Origin: Lytechinus pictus
Lineage: Eukaryota > Echinodermata > Echinoidea > Temnopleuroida > Toxopneustidae
Direction of reading: 5' to 3'
Assembly: GCF_037042905.1 (NCBI RefSeq)
Contig: NC_087254.1
Span: forward strand, 10,649,103 to 10,713,102
DNA length: 64,000 nucleotides
The position numbers and the translations under genes are program-made. Below the pieces are notes generated by a model that saw only the letters and a list, made by a program, of their open reading frames with translations, did not search any database and was not told the DNA's origin. Below, piece after piece: positions 22,040 to 34,462 of the stretch; the stretch's first letter is position 1; the number at the start of each line of letters is the position of its first letter.

Positions 22040-24875
22040 TCTATTTGAAAACGTACTGTAATCATTTCCTTTGACGATATCTAAGGATGGGGGTATAAAT
22101 ATTTGAAAATAAGTGAACAATTTTTTATTTCATTTATTTGTACATTTGTACTGTATCATTTTTTTTTTTTTGGGGGGGGGGTATTTTTCTATACTTACTG
22201 AAAACGAAACTAATCTACATTACCATAATGAGACTATATGTGATGATCAAACTGTTGCATTATGGGTAATTAATCCGCGCTGTTATGAAGTTCAGTAAGA
22301 CTTAAATCAGGTTGGTGCTTTACAAGTCATTGGCCTCGTCATGGTGCCTTTAATTTACATTATCTGTATTGGTTCTGTCAGTCTTGCTTGATTTAAGAGA
22401 CAGCCAGCAGGGGTCAGATTAAGACTCATCGTACCAATCAATTTCATTGGCTCTTGTCCAAGTTTGATTGGGTGGATGTCATAAATGTTTTCCCCAGTCC
22501 TTGAGCGAGATGATAGATTGTGTAACGGCTCAATTTTGTACACGCCACCTTAGCAGGGTATCGACAACTTCATCTGTGACTGCATGGTGTCTTCGGAGGA
22601 ATTGTGTTTCTTGTAAGGTGTTTCAGTGGGCGGGGGGGGGGGGGTCATCCGAGATATAGTTGTCCTCTAATATAATCTCTAGGATAATGTTTATGCTGAG
22701 GAGTATTGTCTGGTTGCGTTAACGAAGCGAGAAAGAGAGATACCCGTTCCGAGGATCCTATTTTTTACAATAAGCCCGCTCTAAAGCCCCCGTTTTTTGT
22801 CTCGCCCGCGGCACATACCTACCACTTTTTTGGTAGAGTACCCCCCCCCCCCCGGATCACTGATACAACTAGCTTTTTTAGGTGAAACCTAGCATTTGGA
22901 AAGGACCCGAAACAATTTTGGTTCAGGTATCAAAGAAATGTGGCTGTACTGTGTGTGCAGACTGGTGCTGCTGTACGGTATTGATTCTTGAGGTCAGATA
23001 ATATCTTAATGAGCCAAATGTCGTCATCAGCCGGTAGCAGACTATCGTACAATCGGGAGTTTAAAATCAAAATGTTCCTCCTCCCTCCATTCATTTCACG
23101 CCTTTGAAAATTGTCAGAAACGAAACACATCGCATTGAATGCATGAAAAGATCTTGGCGCGTGATTCTTTTTTGGCACCTAGCCTCAGACTGAATTGACA
23201 CGACGATCATGCCGAGTGATGTTTCATGATCAGTATTAATCAGTTGCATCGCAATGATCTTTAGGATATTGTTGGTGTTGGAATAGACACGTGGCGGACG
23301 TGCCTGATGACCACCTGTAGATTTTTGTAGGGTTGCTCAAATCACGGTGTTAAGAACTCCGTCCTCGTGGGCTTCTATCCGCGAAAATGTGGCGTTCGTG
23401 AGGTCGCTTACTTGTGCCCTTTTCAATCCACAAATATGTAACCACATCTAAAAATACCCCATCACACTTTTGTGATTGATAGGGAAAGTTCAACGTCAGG
23501 ACGCATTTTTTCAGTGTCGACTCTTTTTTTTTGCGGTGGCTCATTGTCTGCCTTCCCCGTTGCGACGGTGAAAGGCCTCTTTATAGCGTTATCACAACTT
23601 TTCACACTTTTGAGGGTATGTCGAGAGAGCCATAAATCGAAAAAAAGACCCCCAACCATTCAAATATAATCATTATTAGCAAAATACACTCCAGACGGTG
23701 AAATGGAATAGATAGTATTCACTCATGAAATTGTGAACTCAAGGCCTTCTACGATAACCTTTGTTGCAAATTTGTTCAGTCATCGAGATTTTTGTTATCT
23801 TTATTTGTCATTTTTTCAAACATAGACTTTAAATATTTTGCCAAGGAAAACGCCATGGCCATGTGAACATGTCGGAAGTGTCTTTTTTGGCGACTTGACC
23901 CGAACTACATGTACATTCGGAGCAAAGATGAGAAATTACGATTGGAGCAAAGTTCCACCTGGAACGATACATGTTTTCTATTTAAGCAGTTAAGGCAATG
24001 TCTGAAACTAAATACGACCTATGTGATTATGCCATATGTGACCCCCTCCACCCTGAGCCTCCCCCTCAATACCCTCGCAGACTGAAATATCACTCTCATC
24101 GAATGTTCCGTTACAAAGCGAAAAGACCTCGATGTATTTTTGTTTTCGGGGGGATTCGGACGTTCATATTTCATTTTTTTAAGTCTCTGCTTCGAATCTA
24201 TTAGCTGAACAGAATAACTCTCTTTTATTGAAACGTGCTAAAATTACTTTATAATTCAAATCCTGGGGTTCAGTCTAACAACAACAATTATGTCTATACA
24301 AAGGCGCCATTCCTGGTCATGACATACAATGTTAGTACACAAAGAGATCAAATGGTCAAAACACGCATCTGAGCATTCACTCGGCGCCACGAATCCGGGC
24401 ACACACATGGAATTCTCTAATTTGTTGAATCTACGTCACACTATAGAGCTATTACAATTACATAACACCTTCTTGGTCTTAAATTACGCTTTCTTCAATC
24501 AAATATACTGCTTATAATCATACTGACTATTTAACCTTAAAATCATATCACATGAACATAACTTAAATACAATTTCGATAAAAATGTGTAATGCTCACCT
24601 GAACGAAGGATGAAGCGGGGTGAAGGTCACGGCTAATGAAGCCTGCCACCAACGACCCCCTTACGCCCCCATAAATCCGCGTATTTCATGCAACTCATGG
24701 ATTGGATATTCATTCAATTTTTAATCAGTAAGTGACCCTTATCACCCTCCCCCTTTAAGTTGTGTAATGAATACACTATCTGAAGAATATCAAGGCAAAT
24801 TATTTCGCCAAGCTGGTATAACCAATTACTTAGGAAAGATTCTTCGTCTATAAGTGAATCTGTCTTAGTAGCAGA
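22040..24875. other. Intron 1 sequence with poly(T), poly(G) and poly(C) tracts
   Basis: T and G runs lie near 22159-22181, poly(G) near 22628-22641 and poly(C) near 22842-22854. Open frames at 23350-23669 overlap on both strands without splice support. I see no exon. Confidence 0.4.
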
Positions 24876-24879
24876 CTTA

Positions 24880-25162
24880 TAATAATAATACCAACATGCT
24901 TATATAGCGCATATCACTGCCAAATGCGTCCCTATGCGCTTAATTGGATATTATTACCCCGGCTTTAGCCTCGCAGCCTTTTACAGCGCGGTGGCATTTC
25001 AAGGAATAAATTCCTGCCAGGTACCCATTTACCTCACCTGGGTCGAGTGCAGCACAATGTGGATTTCTTGCCGAAGAAAATTACGCCATGGCTGGGATTC
25101 GAACACACGACCCTCTGATTCAAAGTCCGAAGACTTATCCACTGGGCCAAAACGCTCCACAA
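24880..25162 (-). mobile_element. tRNA-derived SINE-like element, family S, copy 1
   Basis: On the - strand, TTTTGGCCCAGTGGATAAGT (A-box type) and GTGTTCGAATCCCAGCC (B-box type) form the head (about 25085-25160). The tail ends in AATAATAATA-type sequence near 24885. A related copy lies at 44930-45142. It sits just upstream of the gene A start-codon exon. Confidence 0.75.
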
Positions 25163-25189
25163 GACAACATAAATTACTCTTGGGTCTTT

Positions 25190-25275
25190 GACGATGGCAT
25201 GGCCGAGAGTGGTTTTAAACCCACAACCTCACGACCACGAGTCAAATGCTCCAACCACTAGACCACACGACCCTG
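25190..25275 (-). repeat. Second tRNA-like head, minus strand
   Basis: Read on the - strand, GGTCGTGTGGTCTAGTGGTT and GGTTGTGGGTTTAAAACC resemble tRNA A and B boxes with a broken T arm. It directly follows the previous SINE and is not a functional tRNA gene. Confidence 0.6.
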
Positions 25276-25380
25276 CGGACTAGGTTCATAAATGTCATGA
25301 TCATGAAATGTAAAACATATTGTAATCCAACCATGAAATACTTAATGAATTCAATTTCACTTTTATTTCATTGCAAACAG

Positions 25381-25450
25381 ACCGCTTTGGAACTTCTGAT
25401 AAGCAATTTGAGAAAAGGGTTTCTTCAGGATCCTGGTTACGTAATCGACC
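25381..25450 (+). other. Gene A exon 2, 5' untranslated part
   Basis: A pyrimidine-rich stretch ending TTCATTGCAAACAG (25367-25380) makes a good splice acceptor. The 70 nt to the start codon have no ATG. A second, weaker acceptor (TTTCTTCAG) lies at 25428 and would shorten the exon. The context ACC before the ATG has A at -3, which favours initiation. Confidence 0.5.
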
Positions 25451-25843
25451 ATGATGCCGACCACCAGCATACGTTGTCAGTGGCTACTGATCAGCATCGG
25501 GACAGTCCTCATCATCCCCGCCATCAACCTTGCCTCAGCCGGTCATGCTAAACACAGAGGTTCGATGTCATTAGACAGGCGAGGAGGTCACAATCAGCCT
25601 TCATCATCAGACTCGACGTCCTCGTCGTCATCCTCTGAAACGCTCCCAATCAATCCCGACCACCAAGTCGAAAATGAAGAGCATAATGTCATAGCGAGTA
25701 ATAGCACATCACCATCGCTTCCTCTGATTCAAGATGGCGGTGAAGTCAAGTTGCCCAGAGGATTTAAAATAATCGCTCTCGACGAGGACAATAAACCATT
25801 TATCGTCATTCCAAACATGCATCATCTTTTGGAAAACAATAGT
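25451..25843 (+). CDS. Gene A coding exon 1: signal peptide and propeptide of a secreted precursor
   Basis: This exon encodes residues 1-131. The N-terminus is a signal peptide: hydrophobic core about residues 11-27 and a likely cleavage after A28-S29-A30, which would send the product to the secretory pathway. A Ser-rich low-complexity stretch (51-62) follows. Then comes an ordered-looking propeptide (about 96-125, LPRGFKIIALDEDNKPF). Asn-X-Ser/Thr sequons lie at N84 and N129. The exon ends at AGT|GTGAGT (25843/25844), a strong donor in phase 0. The frame would hit a stop six codons into the intron, so splicing is needed. It joins in frame to 31834. I do not recognise the family. Confidence 0.75.
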
Positions 25844-25861
25844 GTGAGTATCAATTTTTAG

Positions 25862-27390
25862 AATATTTTCCATATACTGTTTCATATTTTGGAACGTGGA
25901 AGACACAAGTAGTCAACAAATACCACGGTAGGAATGAAAGAAGTTGTACTTTATTCAGTAAACTTAATAAATTATGCCACCATTTCGAGGGGATTGATTA
26001 TCGGATATTACACACCATTTTTGAAAAAAATTGCGATAGAGCAAAGCGAGCGACCCAACAAATATTAAATAATGTGACTCAAAATCAGTTTAAACTTTGG
26101 TTTAAATTTTCAACGGGTACAACTTAATGTGTATTTTGGGGGTGCAAGAAGGGTAGGAGCGTATCTGTTAAATGCATAATTAGGCTGAAACGCTCTGAAA
26201 CGAAGTTGAATCTCGGACAAAGTGGTATTCCTAATTTTTTTCTTAATTTTACGTCTACTCCCAAATAAAATTTCGTCAAAGAAAAGTCTTATTTTTCGTC
26301 CGCGGATCAACGTCACAAGTGAAATGAGCTCACATGGCTGACAATTGCTCACAGCTACTGGGAGATCGAATGATTTATTTTTATCCGAGTAATCAAATAT
26401 TGGAATCGTTGATATGTACCCGTCTAAGATATCACGACCTCTCGCTGTTTTAGAATGGTATATTGTAATACAAGCTGGACTCTCTTCCGCGTATGATTGA
26501 GTAATGTTTTCATAAACTCATTTGCCATATTATATATAGCTAAGTTTGCATTTTCTTAAGAAAGTTGTTGAATCTAAAGATGCGACCGAGACTGTGTAGC
26601 ATGTCTGGGGATTATTATATCAGGCTTATATTGAAGGAGATCATCTCAAGCGTTCATTGCGATGTAAAGTGATAGGTTGATCATGTCAGGACTTTAATAC
26701 CCGACCTGAAAACCCCAATACCCGGCCTACATGCTCATATAGCTATACAATGTTTGATCAAACCCTTCATTGGTAATTGTGCCATGATGCAAAAACGAAT
26801 AACGATTGGCAGCTCCGACCTATCCTTGCCTCGAAGTCTTATATACCTTATAACATGAGATAAATGATATGATATTGTGTTTTCATCGGTAAATAAGCTG
26901 TCTGGCCTGATATGTCTGGATGGAGGCAATGGCACGGTTTTTTTCGAATGTCATTTTCAAAATCATCAGACAACCTTCACCTCTATCAAAATCTTGTACG
27001 CTGCACTTTAGCCTGGATTTTTAAAAAATGATTCAAACATATTGAAACAAATATGGCGAAACTCCATTAATAACCTAGTAAGGGATAATCAAAAAATAAT
27101 TTTAAAAATTTGACTTCAAATGCGAGTAGCTCACCCATTTCTTTGGATGAAAAAAATCCACAAAATGCTATTTTCTCAGAAAGAGAAGGGAGTAAGGATG
27201 AGTGTATCTGTATCATCACATACATTATTCCGTAAGGGGTTTCATGATAAAAAAAATTGTAGTCATATTTAACCGTTTATGAAACTAAGTCACAGCACAT
27301 TACAAAAGGGGCAGTTGCTTGCATGTGACGTATGTGACATATCAAACCAACTCTTTACAATCAATTATCACTTTGCGTACATAGTTCTCT
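25862..27390. other. Intron 2 sequence, first part
   Basis: AT-rich DNA without exon-like frames or clear repeats. I see nothing that can be named. Confidence 0.4.
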
Positions 27391-27394
27391 CACT

Positions 27395-27730
27395 ATGATT
27401 ATACTGACTCCGCCCCTGTTTCCCCATACAACCAAATGGGCACCTCCGGCCTCCGTTTTATTCAAAACTGATAACATTTGAGTGAAAATTATTTCAAGAT
27501 CAATACAACTTACCAAAATCATATAAACTATAAACGGGATAGTCAGTGTGGATGAAGTATAGCATCGTATATAAGTAAACATTCTGAATAGCAATTTGAA
27601 ACTATCTAGAATATCGAGTATGTTGAATATTTTCACTCAGAGATCATCGGTTTTGACTAAAATGGAGACCGGAGGTGTCCATTTGGTTGAATGGGGGACA
27701 GGACGAGTATAGGCGGCGTCGGGGTACTTT
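27395..27730. mobile_element. Inverted-repeat element in gene A intron 2
   Basis: The left arm (about 27407-27475) and right arm (about 27640-27718) are inverted copies. ACCAAATGG..CACCTCCGG on the left faces CCGGAGGTG..CCATTTGGT on the right. The outer parts (CCGCCCCTGTTTCCCC, GGGGGACAGGACG) also pair. The core is about 160 bp and non-coding. Confidence 0.6.
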
Positions 27731-27734
27731 AAAA

Positions 27735-30600
27735 AGGGACAATGCGGTCTGGCTATATGTTTTTGTATCGGTTAAATTATACGATTTACGGAGGTAAATT
27801 TACACGAACTATATCTCTCTTCTTTTGCTCTTCATTTCTTCCTATCTTCCCTTTTATCCTAATTTATTTTTTAACAAATAATTTCTTCCCAAAAAAATCA
27901 TAAGAGGGGGGGGGGGCGCCCCTACCCTGCTGTAGTGCCGCCCCAGTAACTTTGGATCGGCATGTTGTTACAAATGTCACTCACGCCCGTCTTTCGTCAG
28001 TTGGTACATTCGGAAGGAGCAACTGACATTAAAAACTACTTAAAATCGGATATGTTTGGCGTCTGATAACTCAAATCCCTAATGGGAATAAAAAGAAAGG
28101 GCACGCTTACATTTCACAAAAAATTGCCCTCTCCAGAATCATGACCGAACTTTTTGGTAACATTCGGATTTTTGTGTTGAACAATGAAAGGTGAAAGAAA
28201 GGTATGGCATATTTAGGTTCACGTTGAGGTTCCCAAAACACTTCCCATGCTGGTGGACATGATGACATACATAGAGATATTCCAACAAACAGGCATCTGT
28301 TTCGTTTAAAGCCACTGCCACTTTGAAAATCATCATCATCATCGCAGGGACTAAACACTTCTCAAATGGTTCCCGTTTGCGAACATAATACGCGAACCGT
28401 TTCCCCAAGTCTTGTTACAATAACAAACGTAAATTTCTACCACAAAAAAATTGCCATTTGGCCAATCCTATTAAAGGATTTCAGTAGCTTTTAACAGTTA
28501 TTGCAAATTTGTTAATATAACAAGTTTTATGAAACGGGCCCCTGGTTCCGTACACTGGATGCAACAATTTGATCACGTGTTCTTGTAAGATGATTTATGC
28601 CCAATTAATAATCTTCTACTCTTTACGACATTGATACCACAAAATAATTATTGGTATGAATGGTATTGTCTTAGCTCTAAACGATATGAATGAATTGAAA
28701 TTATTACCAAATCTCACTGTCAGGTACAATTACGTGGATTATTACATCACATATGAACAAAACATTTGGTAATTGGAGCTAACATAATAGCAAGATGCTA
28801 ATCGAGGTTAGCCCCAAATATTGTCATTATTGTTTAAACAATAATTTTAACTAGATCACAATATTGTACATCAATATTGCCTATATCTTTCTTTCACCTT
28901 TGGATATATTCTTATCTTGATTTTAAATTTGAATAACATTTTGGGGATGTTCCGTACGACATTCCGTCCGAGGTGGATCTTTCTATACTAGTCGATACTG
29001 TTTATCGACATTAATGATCGGAAATGTAACAAGTGGCTTTAATTAAGGTATTAATTTTCTTTCATGTTTAGTGTAAAATGGATTGTTTTATTTGCTGCGG
29101 GTGGAAAAGTGCTATTTCCTTACCAGACACGAGTTGGGCTACTGGATGCGCATGTGTGAAAGGGTGTGTGTGTGTGTGAGGGTGTGTGTGTTGAAAAAAA
29201 GGTGTGCGAGTGTGTTAGGGTGTCGGGGTGTGTGTGGTGGAGGGCGCTATACTGCCGCTCATTCGAAACAGTCTGTTGTCATTCATTGTTTGTATTCTTT
29301 AACATTGCTTTTGGAAATATACTTATTATTGAGTAGGTCACAATGTCTATGTCTAATCTATTTTAATTTGGCGTTAACTATAACTATTTCAAATATGTGT
29401 AGTCTTATTGGCGGTATCAGCCAATCAAAACAATTTTCCCCGGATTTGAAAGACAACAATTGTAGGTGTAAGAAATCACTGATCACTAAGGATTTTGTAC
29501 AAATACGTGTTGCATATATTTAGGATGTCGCAAGTTTGATATAAGCCAACGGCGTATTGTTCGGTGGTACGGGCAATTGGAAATCTTTGCCCATCTATTA
29601 AAAAAATGTAATTCATTGCATATAAAATTTAAAATCACAACTAATAACAAAGTACTTCCAATACTTAGTCGATTGAACTCACATGACAAATATCGATATT
29701 TTCTTTTCGCTCACTTGCATTAAACAACTCTGATATTCTAAGGAATCAAATTTCAGCTCCATCAGATTTCATGCCTCAGAGCGCTACTGGTGCAAGCATT
29801 TTCCGTTTTTGTTCAATCTCTTGGGATATTTTGTCTTACTAATCACCGGTGGGCATCATTATTTTTGCTCTTACGTGTACCTACGTTGACGTTAGTTGTG
29901 ACGTTTGGTACAAGGGTTATAGCGGGGGCAGGGAGACGAACATCGGATTCAACTTGAATGAACCACGCATTGCCTAAGTAATATTGATTCTAATCATTTG
30001 AAAATCGTTATCTTCGGGATTTCCAAGATGTCGAGCTCAACTGTTCACTTTTAATTAGACTTTTGCTTTGAAGTTAGCCAAACCTGACAAGGACTAGACG
30101 AAAGATGTTAATCTTTCCACGTGTGTTATATTTTTCTTCTTCAAAACGGCGAACATTCCCTTGCATTTCATTGCGCGTATGAATAAAAACACGATTTGGG
30201 TTGCGATAATGCGTGATGGTTGAAGCAGTGGTGGCCCTTGGGGAAAACCGAAGCGTTAGATTAGATGCCTTTTCATCATGTTATTTGGTATGGTTTTGAA
30301 CGAAGCAGTATGTTGCCGAGACAACATTCCGCCGGTGTCTGTCATTGGTTGTCTTCTTCATACGCGGTTTTCTCGTCGTTGGCATGTCCTGTTATTTCGT
30401 GAAAGTTCACAATGAGTTCATACCCTCTCATGTGGATGTCCTATTAAGATTTCTCTTGAATTTTCTAGAGAAAAAGTGGAGGATTGTCCCGGCATCCAGG
30501 GGTCAGACTGTGTCTGTATGTAGATTCTATTGTCCATGCAGAAATGAAATCCAGGTTATCGTAATTCCCCGACCACATGCTCTACATGGCTTTTACCATG
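27735..30600. other. Intron 2 sequence, middle part
   Basis: It contains a poly(G) run near 27906, a TTTATGAAACGGGCCCCTGG repeat end near 28529 and a GT-rich tract at 29160-29240. The 146-codon frame at 29083-29523 runs through the GT tract and is not credible. No exon was found. Confidence 0.4.
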
Positions 30601-30629
30601 CTTGACCACATCCACAAGATAGTTTCTTC

Positions 30630-30805
30630 CAAATTTGTTAAATCTGGTTCTGAATGCAAAAACAGTTCAATTTTTATTGAGTAATTCTCTCAGAAAAAAG
30701 TAATGTGTTTTTCTGTTACATAACTTGTTTAGTCAGGTTCTAAATGCGGGAAAAAGAAATTGTCTCATTTTCATTAAGCGATTTTCTGAGAAAGAATCAA
30801 AAGTA
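30630..30805 (+). repeat. Diverged direct duplication, about 90-bp units
   Basis: Two adjacent units share CAGGTTCTAAATGC / CTGGTTCTGAATGC, then a TTTTCATTAAG / TTTTTATTGAG stretch, then TTTCTGAGAAAGAA / CTCTCAGAAAAAAG. It is an old tandem duplication in intron 2. Confidence 0.45.
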
Positions 30806-31617
30806 TCAAATATATATATCAACAACTAGAACAAAGACAATAAGCACCTGCATTCAGCAACACAGAGGATTTTTCGTCTTCTCAGATATTAATTGGGGGT
30901 AGAATCGGTGATATACCCCATGACGCGCCGATGCTGCCCAATATAGACCTTCGTCAATCTGAGATTTGAGTGGATAAAACGTTATACGATAGACGTTGAC
31001 GTGAACTTTTCATTGACGGCAATGAGTAATATAAATTAGTGGCACCATAAGTCCAAATGGTGTAAGACTGTTGTTAGTCACGGCAAGACGGTATAACTGA
31101 CCGTCTGCTTTCGTGTCCTTCCTGTGTTAATAACTTAAGGCAAACATTTGTTTGTGTCATGAAAAGGAGAGAAGAAAATGGGATAAGTAATATGGAATGT
31201 ATCTATTTGTGAAGGAAGGAGGTCAATAAACGACTGGATTAGGTCATGCATAAGCAGCTATTAAAAGTGTCAGTAACCTTAAAATGTCCTTTACTGTTAA
31301 AGAATAAAAAGTGCGCGATCCCTGATCATGAATGATTAATGTGATGCCGTGTCGTTGATTGTGATACGAGGCGCAAAAATATGAAAATCAATTCTCCTGA
31401 CGTTTCACCAAGAAGTCGTAGTCTTCCATAAGGATCCGATAGAAAAAGAAAAACAAAATTAAGAAAGCTTAAAAATCAAGATATTTAGTACAAAAAGAAT
31501 TACCACATAAGAATGCTTTTAAAATGCGTATACATCGATACACACTACGATTCAAGCATTTTCACTTAATTATTGTATGGTAAAAGAGCAGTACATGATA
31601 TATGTATCCCAAGATGC

Positions 31618-31692
31618 CGTCGGCGGGAATCGAACCCCAAGTCTTCCCTGTGTTTAACAGGCGCCCTAGACCACTCGGCCACGTCACCTCCA
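31618..31692 (-). pseudogene. tRNA-like pseudogene (Ser/Leu- or Phe-type outline)
   Basis: On the - strand, GTGGCCGAGTGGTCTAGGGC resembles a tRNA D arm and GGGGTTCGATTCCC a T arm. Between them CCTG/CAGG can form an anticodon stem with loop TTAAACA. The two acceptor strands (GGTGACG and CGACGGC) do not pair, and the T stem has mismatches. It is best read as a tRNA pseudogene or SINE head in gene A intron 2. Confidence 0.6.
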
Positions 31693-31833
31693 CATAAATA
31701 CTGGTAACAGAAATTTAATCAATCAATTTGATTGTAGGCTCAATTTGAAATTGTGTCAGAACAAATGGACAAAACGATAAAAGTTAATTTTTTGTATTTA
31801 CCTTCTCATGACATGTTTTATCTCAATTTACAG

Positions 31834-32058
31834 GATTTGACGAAGCTGCTGAAGTCTGCTCTGAGAGAGGCTCATCGGATCAAGCGTTCGCCATCGTATT
31901 CACCAGCGGAAACGTCGTCATCGAGAGGATCGAGGCGATCGGCTTGCAGATTCGAATACCAAACGACTGTAATCAGAGAAGGGCACTGTATTCGATTTGG
32001 AGATTTTCCCGCCTGTTTATCCGGAGATCAATTGTACCCTTTCGCACGTGATTGCTAG
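31834..32058 (+). CDS. Gene A coding exon 2: cleavage sites and four-cysteine C-terminus
   Basis: The acceptor (TTTATCTCAATTTACAG, ending 31833) starts this exon in phase 0, continuing residue 131 into D132. It encodes residues 132-205 and ends with TAG. An amphipathic basic helix is followed by R-I-K-R (146-149), a furin-type site, and by R-R (165-166) after a Ser-rich linker. The remainder is a compact 39-residue segment with cysteines at 169, 183, 192 and 205, the last residue before the stop. Spacing is 13, 8 and 12 residues. The first three cysteines (CRFEY..TTV..GHC..PAC) recall the start of C-terminal cystine-knot domains, but the later knot cysteines are absent. I infer a secreted peptide or growth-factor-like ligand; family unknown. 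Confidence 0.75.
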   Translation, partial: DLTKLLKSALREAHRIKRSPSYSPAETSSSRGSRRSACRFEYQTTVIREGHCIRFGDFPACLSGDQLYPFARDC

Positions 32059-32989
32059 CCGATAGATGCATCTTTGGACAAGCAGTCATTTCGGAAGACG
32101 GTTCACGTATCGCGTATACAGGGACGTTGGTGAGCCACGCGTCGAAGATATCTTATGGGAAGCACTTCTGCAAGGTGCATTTGATTCATGCGTATTACCG
32201 AGGACCCTTTGGCATGTTGAGGGGAGACTGTGTATTCCACTCATCGTGGACATTTCTTTTTATATGCAGATCAGTATGATTCGCGTTTGTACAAAGAAAG
32301 ATTTTAAGCTGTATTTAAATCAAGGGAGGTTCTATATGTTGATAGTATTATGTACATATTTGGAGAGTTATGTATTGAGATGAATTGAGAAATTGAGCAA
32401 GGAGAGAAAATCAACAAATTGACTGCAATTGATTTTTAAAAAGAAATAGATTTTAATTTGATGTAGAGTTTAAACAGAAGGTACTGACTTGTCGGTGTTT
32501 TATTATCACCTGTAATCGATAACATGATCTAGTAGAAAGATTGAGAAAGTCTGACTGAATTCAGCATGATCGGTAGATTATTACAGTTCACCAATAATAT
32601 ACGATACCACAGGTCCTAAAATGTATTCACCATCGGATAACACACATGCACAATTTTTTACCGAGGGAATGTTTCAGAAATCTGATCGTAAATTTGCGAT
32701 TGATTTGATAGGCAACTTAAATATGGCATGCCAAATGGAATCCTGACTAATTTTATCTTGGGGCTGTCGCATAATACTGAGTTCCCACTGTCACTACTTG
32801 CATCACGATTCAAACGGCGAACTTAATCGTTCAGTAGTCGTAGTGATCTTGACGGATCGTATCAGATCAGTAGTGGCAATCGTATTGATCATATCAAACA
32901 AATTTGAATGGTTCACAAATTTTCGCGATCAGTTACAAAAGGCCAATCGTGAATTTCTTAAAGGATCGCACGACAGCGGGAACGAGGTT

Positions 32990-33123
32990 TTAAGAATTAC
33001 GATCAAACGCAACACAAAATATTGAACGCAACTTGATGTTCAACTTAAGAAACGTGCGTATTATGGACTTTGATTGATTTCTTGAGTTGCATTTAATCAC
33101 AGCTCATTATGAAACTGGTCCCA
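32990..33123 (+). mobile_element. Remnant of the GCGATCAAACGCAAC foldback family
   Basis: TACGATCAAACGCAACACAA, then CGTATTATGGACTTTGATTG, then TTATGAAACTGGTCCCA follows the same order as the better-preserved copy at 37959-38098. It lies within the proposed 3' UTR of gene A. Confidence 0.5.
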
Positions 33124-33388
33124 CATCACCTGAGAGTGAATAATGTTAATGATATGTATTTTCATTAAAGCGGAGGAAAGATTGATCCCATTTAGAATAT
33201 AGGAATATAGGATCTTATGTAGGAAAAGCAGTTTACATGAGCGCAGACCTGTAATGTCATTCGGTATTCATTATTTCAAACGTCGAGTTATGAAGTGCTT
33301 TGCGATGGATAAACCACCCAAAGTCACTCCATTTCCGTTCGTTAAAGAATGATCAACACGTCAAATGATATCAATCACTCAGCACAAT

Positions 33389-33760
33389 GTGAGGGATTTT
33401 TCAATCCTCGACGCACGACGGATTTAAGAACATAGTATAATGTATTGCCAAATGCCCCACATGACAATGAACAACCAAGAAGTCTTTGTCGAAAATTGGT
33501 GAGTCAAGGCGGCAGTTTCGTCCTAGAATGTGTACAAACGACGCACATGTATTTGTGCAATTTTTCGTCAGCTCCGGAACTTAAGACGAAGTTCTTCAAT
33601 TATCGACAAAGACCTCCCAGCTGTTTACTTTCGATTGACTGACATTTTCAATACACTTACTAAGGACTTGAATCCGTTCTGCGTCGCGGGGTGAACATTC
33701 CCTAGTGGTAGACTACCACGAAAGCAATGACGACATTGACGACGTTTTCGGATACTGAAA
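33389..33760 (+). repeat. Segment paralogous to 61085-61420
   Basis: Shared stretches in the same order include GCAATTTTTCGTCAGCTCCG, TCGACAAAGACCTC, CAGCTGTT and a GAATCCGT..TCGCG segment, separated by small indels. In this copy the frame corresponding to the open frame at 61 kb is broken by stops and shifts. It reads as a decayed copy of a once-coding sequence or of a shared repeat, inside the gene A 3' UTR. Confidence 0.6.
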
Positions 33761-34456
33761 ACATCAAAACACATTCATTAGTGTGCTAAAAAGATGACGG
33801 AAGGATACGTTAAAGGTCGAGCATTATAATTACTGACAAACAAACCAGTGTTTGTGTTCCTGACCAGACAATTATATGGTTATCATTCATGCAATTGGCG
33901 ACGGCGAAGAGTGAAGTTTGTGGATGTTTTTATTGAATCCGATTGTTTCCATGGCGATAGAACGCACACGTACATTCTCATTGAACAAGGGGATACATTA
34001 CGCTTTCCAGCGTCAGTTTGGCCTCCCTGATTGAAACAACTTGAAGCAAATAAAATACATATGTATTGTGTTTGATAATGCTTAAGTCACACTATGGTAA
34101 CGAACTCCATATCGATCCAAGCAATTACGTTCTTGCGAGCGGTATATCATGGTTCAGTTTGGAAGTAGTGTGTCTGCGGCATTTCAAAGTGTTTGTTTGT
34201 GTAATATTCCACTAGCCACGTTATAAATTACTGTATTCGGAATATTAACTGTCGTCAGTTACTTCATGGATGTTGTATTTCATGGAATATTTGTCATTCT
34301 GTATGTATTTCATATTTTGTTGTGTCTCATGAGTATTAGGAATTCAATTACTGCCATTTTCCTACATGCAGATTCCGCTACTTAAAGTACTAAATGTATA
34401 TTTCGCATTGTTCGTGATATGTGAATTTACATATTGTATTCTAATATTTTATGTTG

Positions 34457-34462
34457 AATAAA
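34457..34462 (+). terminator. Poly(A) signal AATAAA
   Basis: Canonical hexamer followed within 40 nt by TG-rich sequence. It is the best candidate end for gene A. Confidence 0.5.

Noticed and set aside
29083-29523. 146-codon plus-strand frame in intron 2 of gene A
   Set aside because: Its middle is a (GT)n-derived Val/Cys/Arg stretch; no acceptor or donor matches gene A's phase.
31618-31692. Functional tRNA gene
   Set aside because: The D and T arms look right but the acceptor strands do not pair and the T stem has mismatches.
32052-32383. Plus-strand frames directly after the gene A stop, as a possible continuation of the cystine knot by frameshift
   Set aside because: No frame restores the missing G-x-C cysteine pattern and no convincing splice donor exists before the stop, so I keep the TAG as the natural end.
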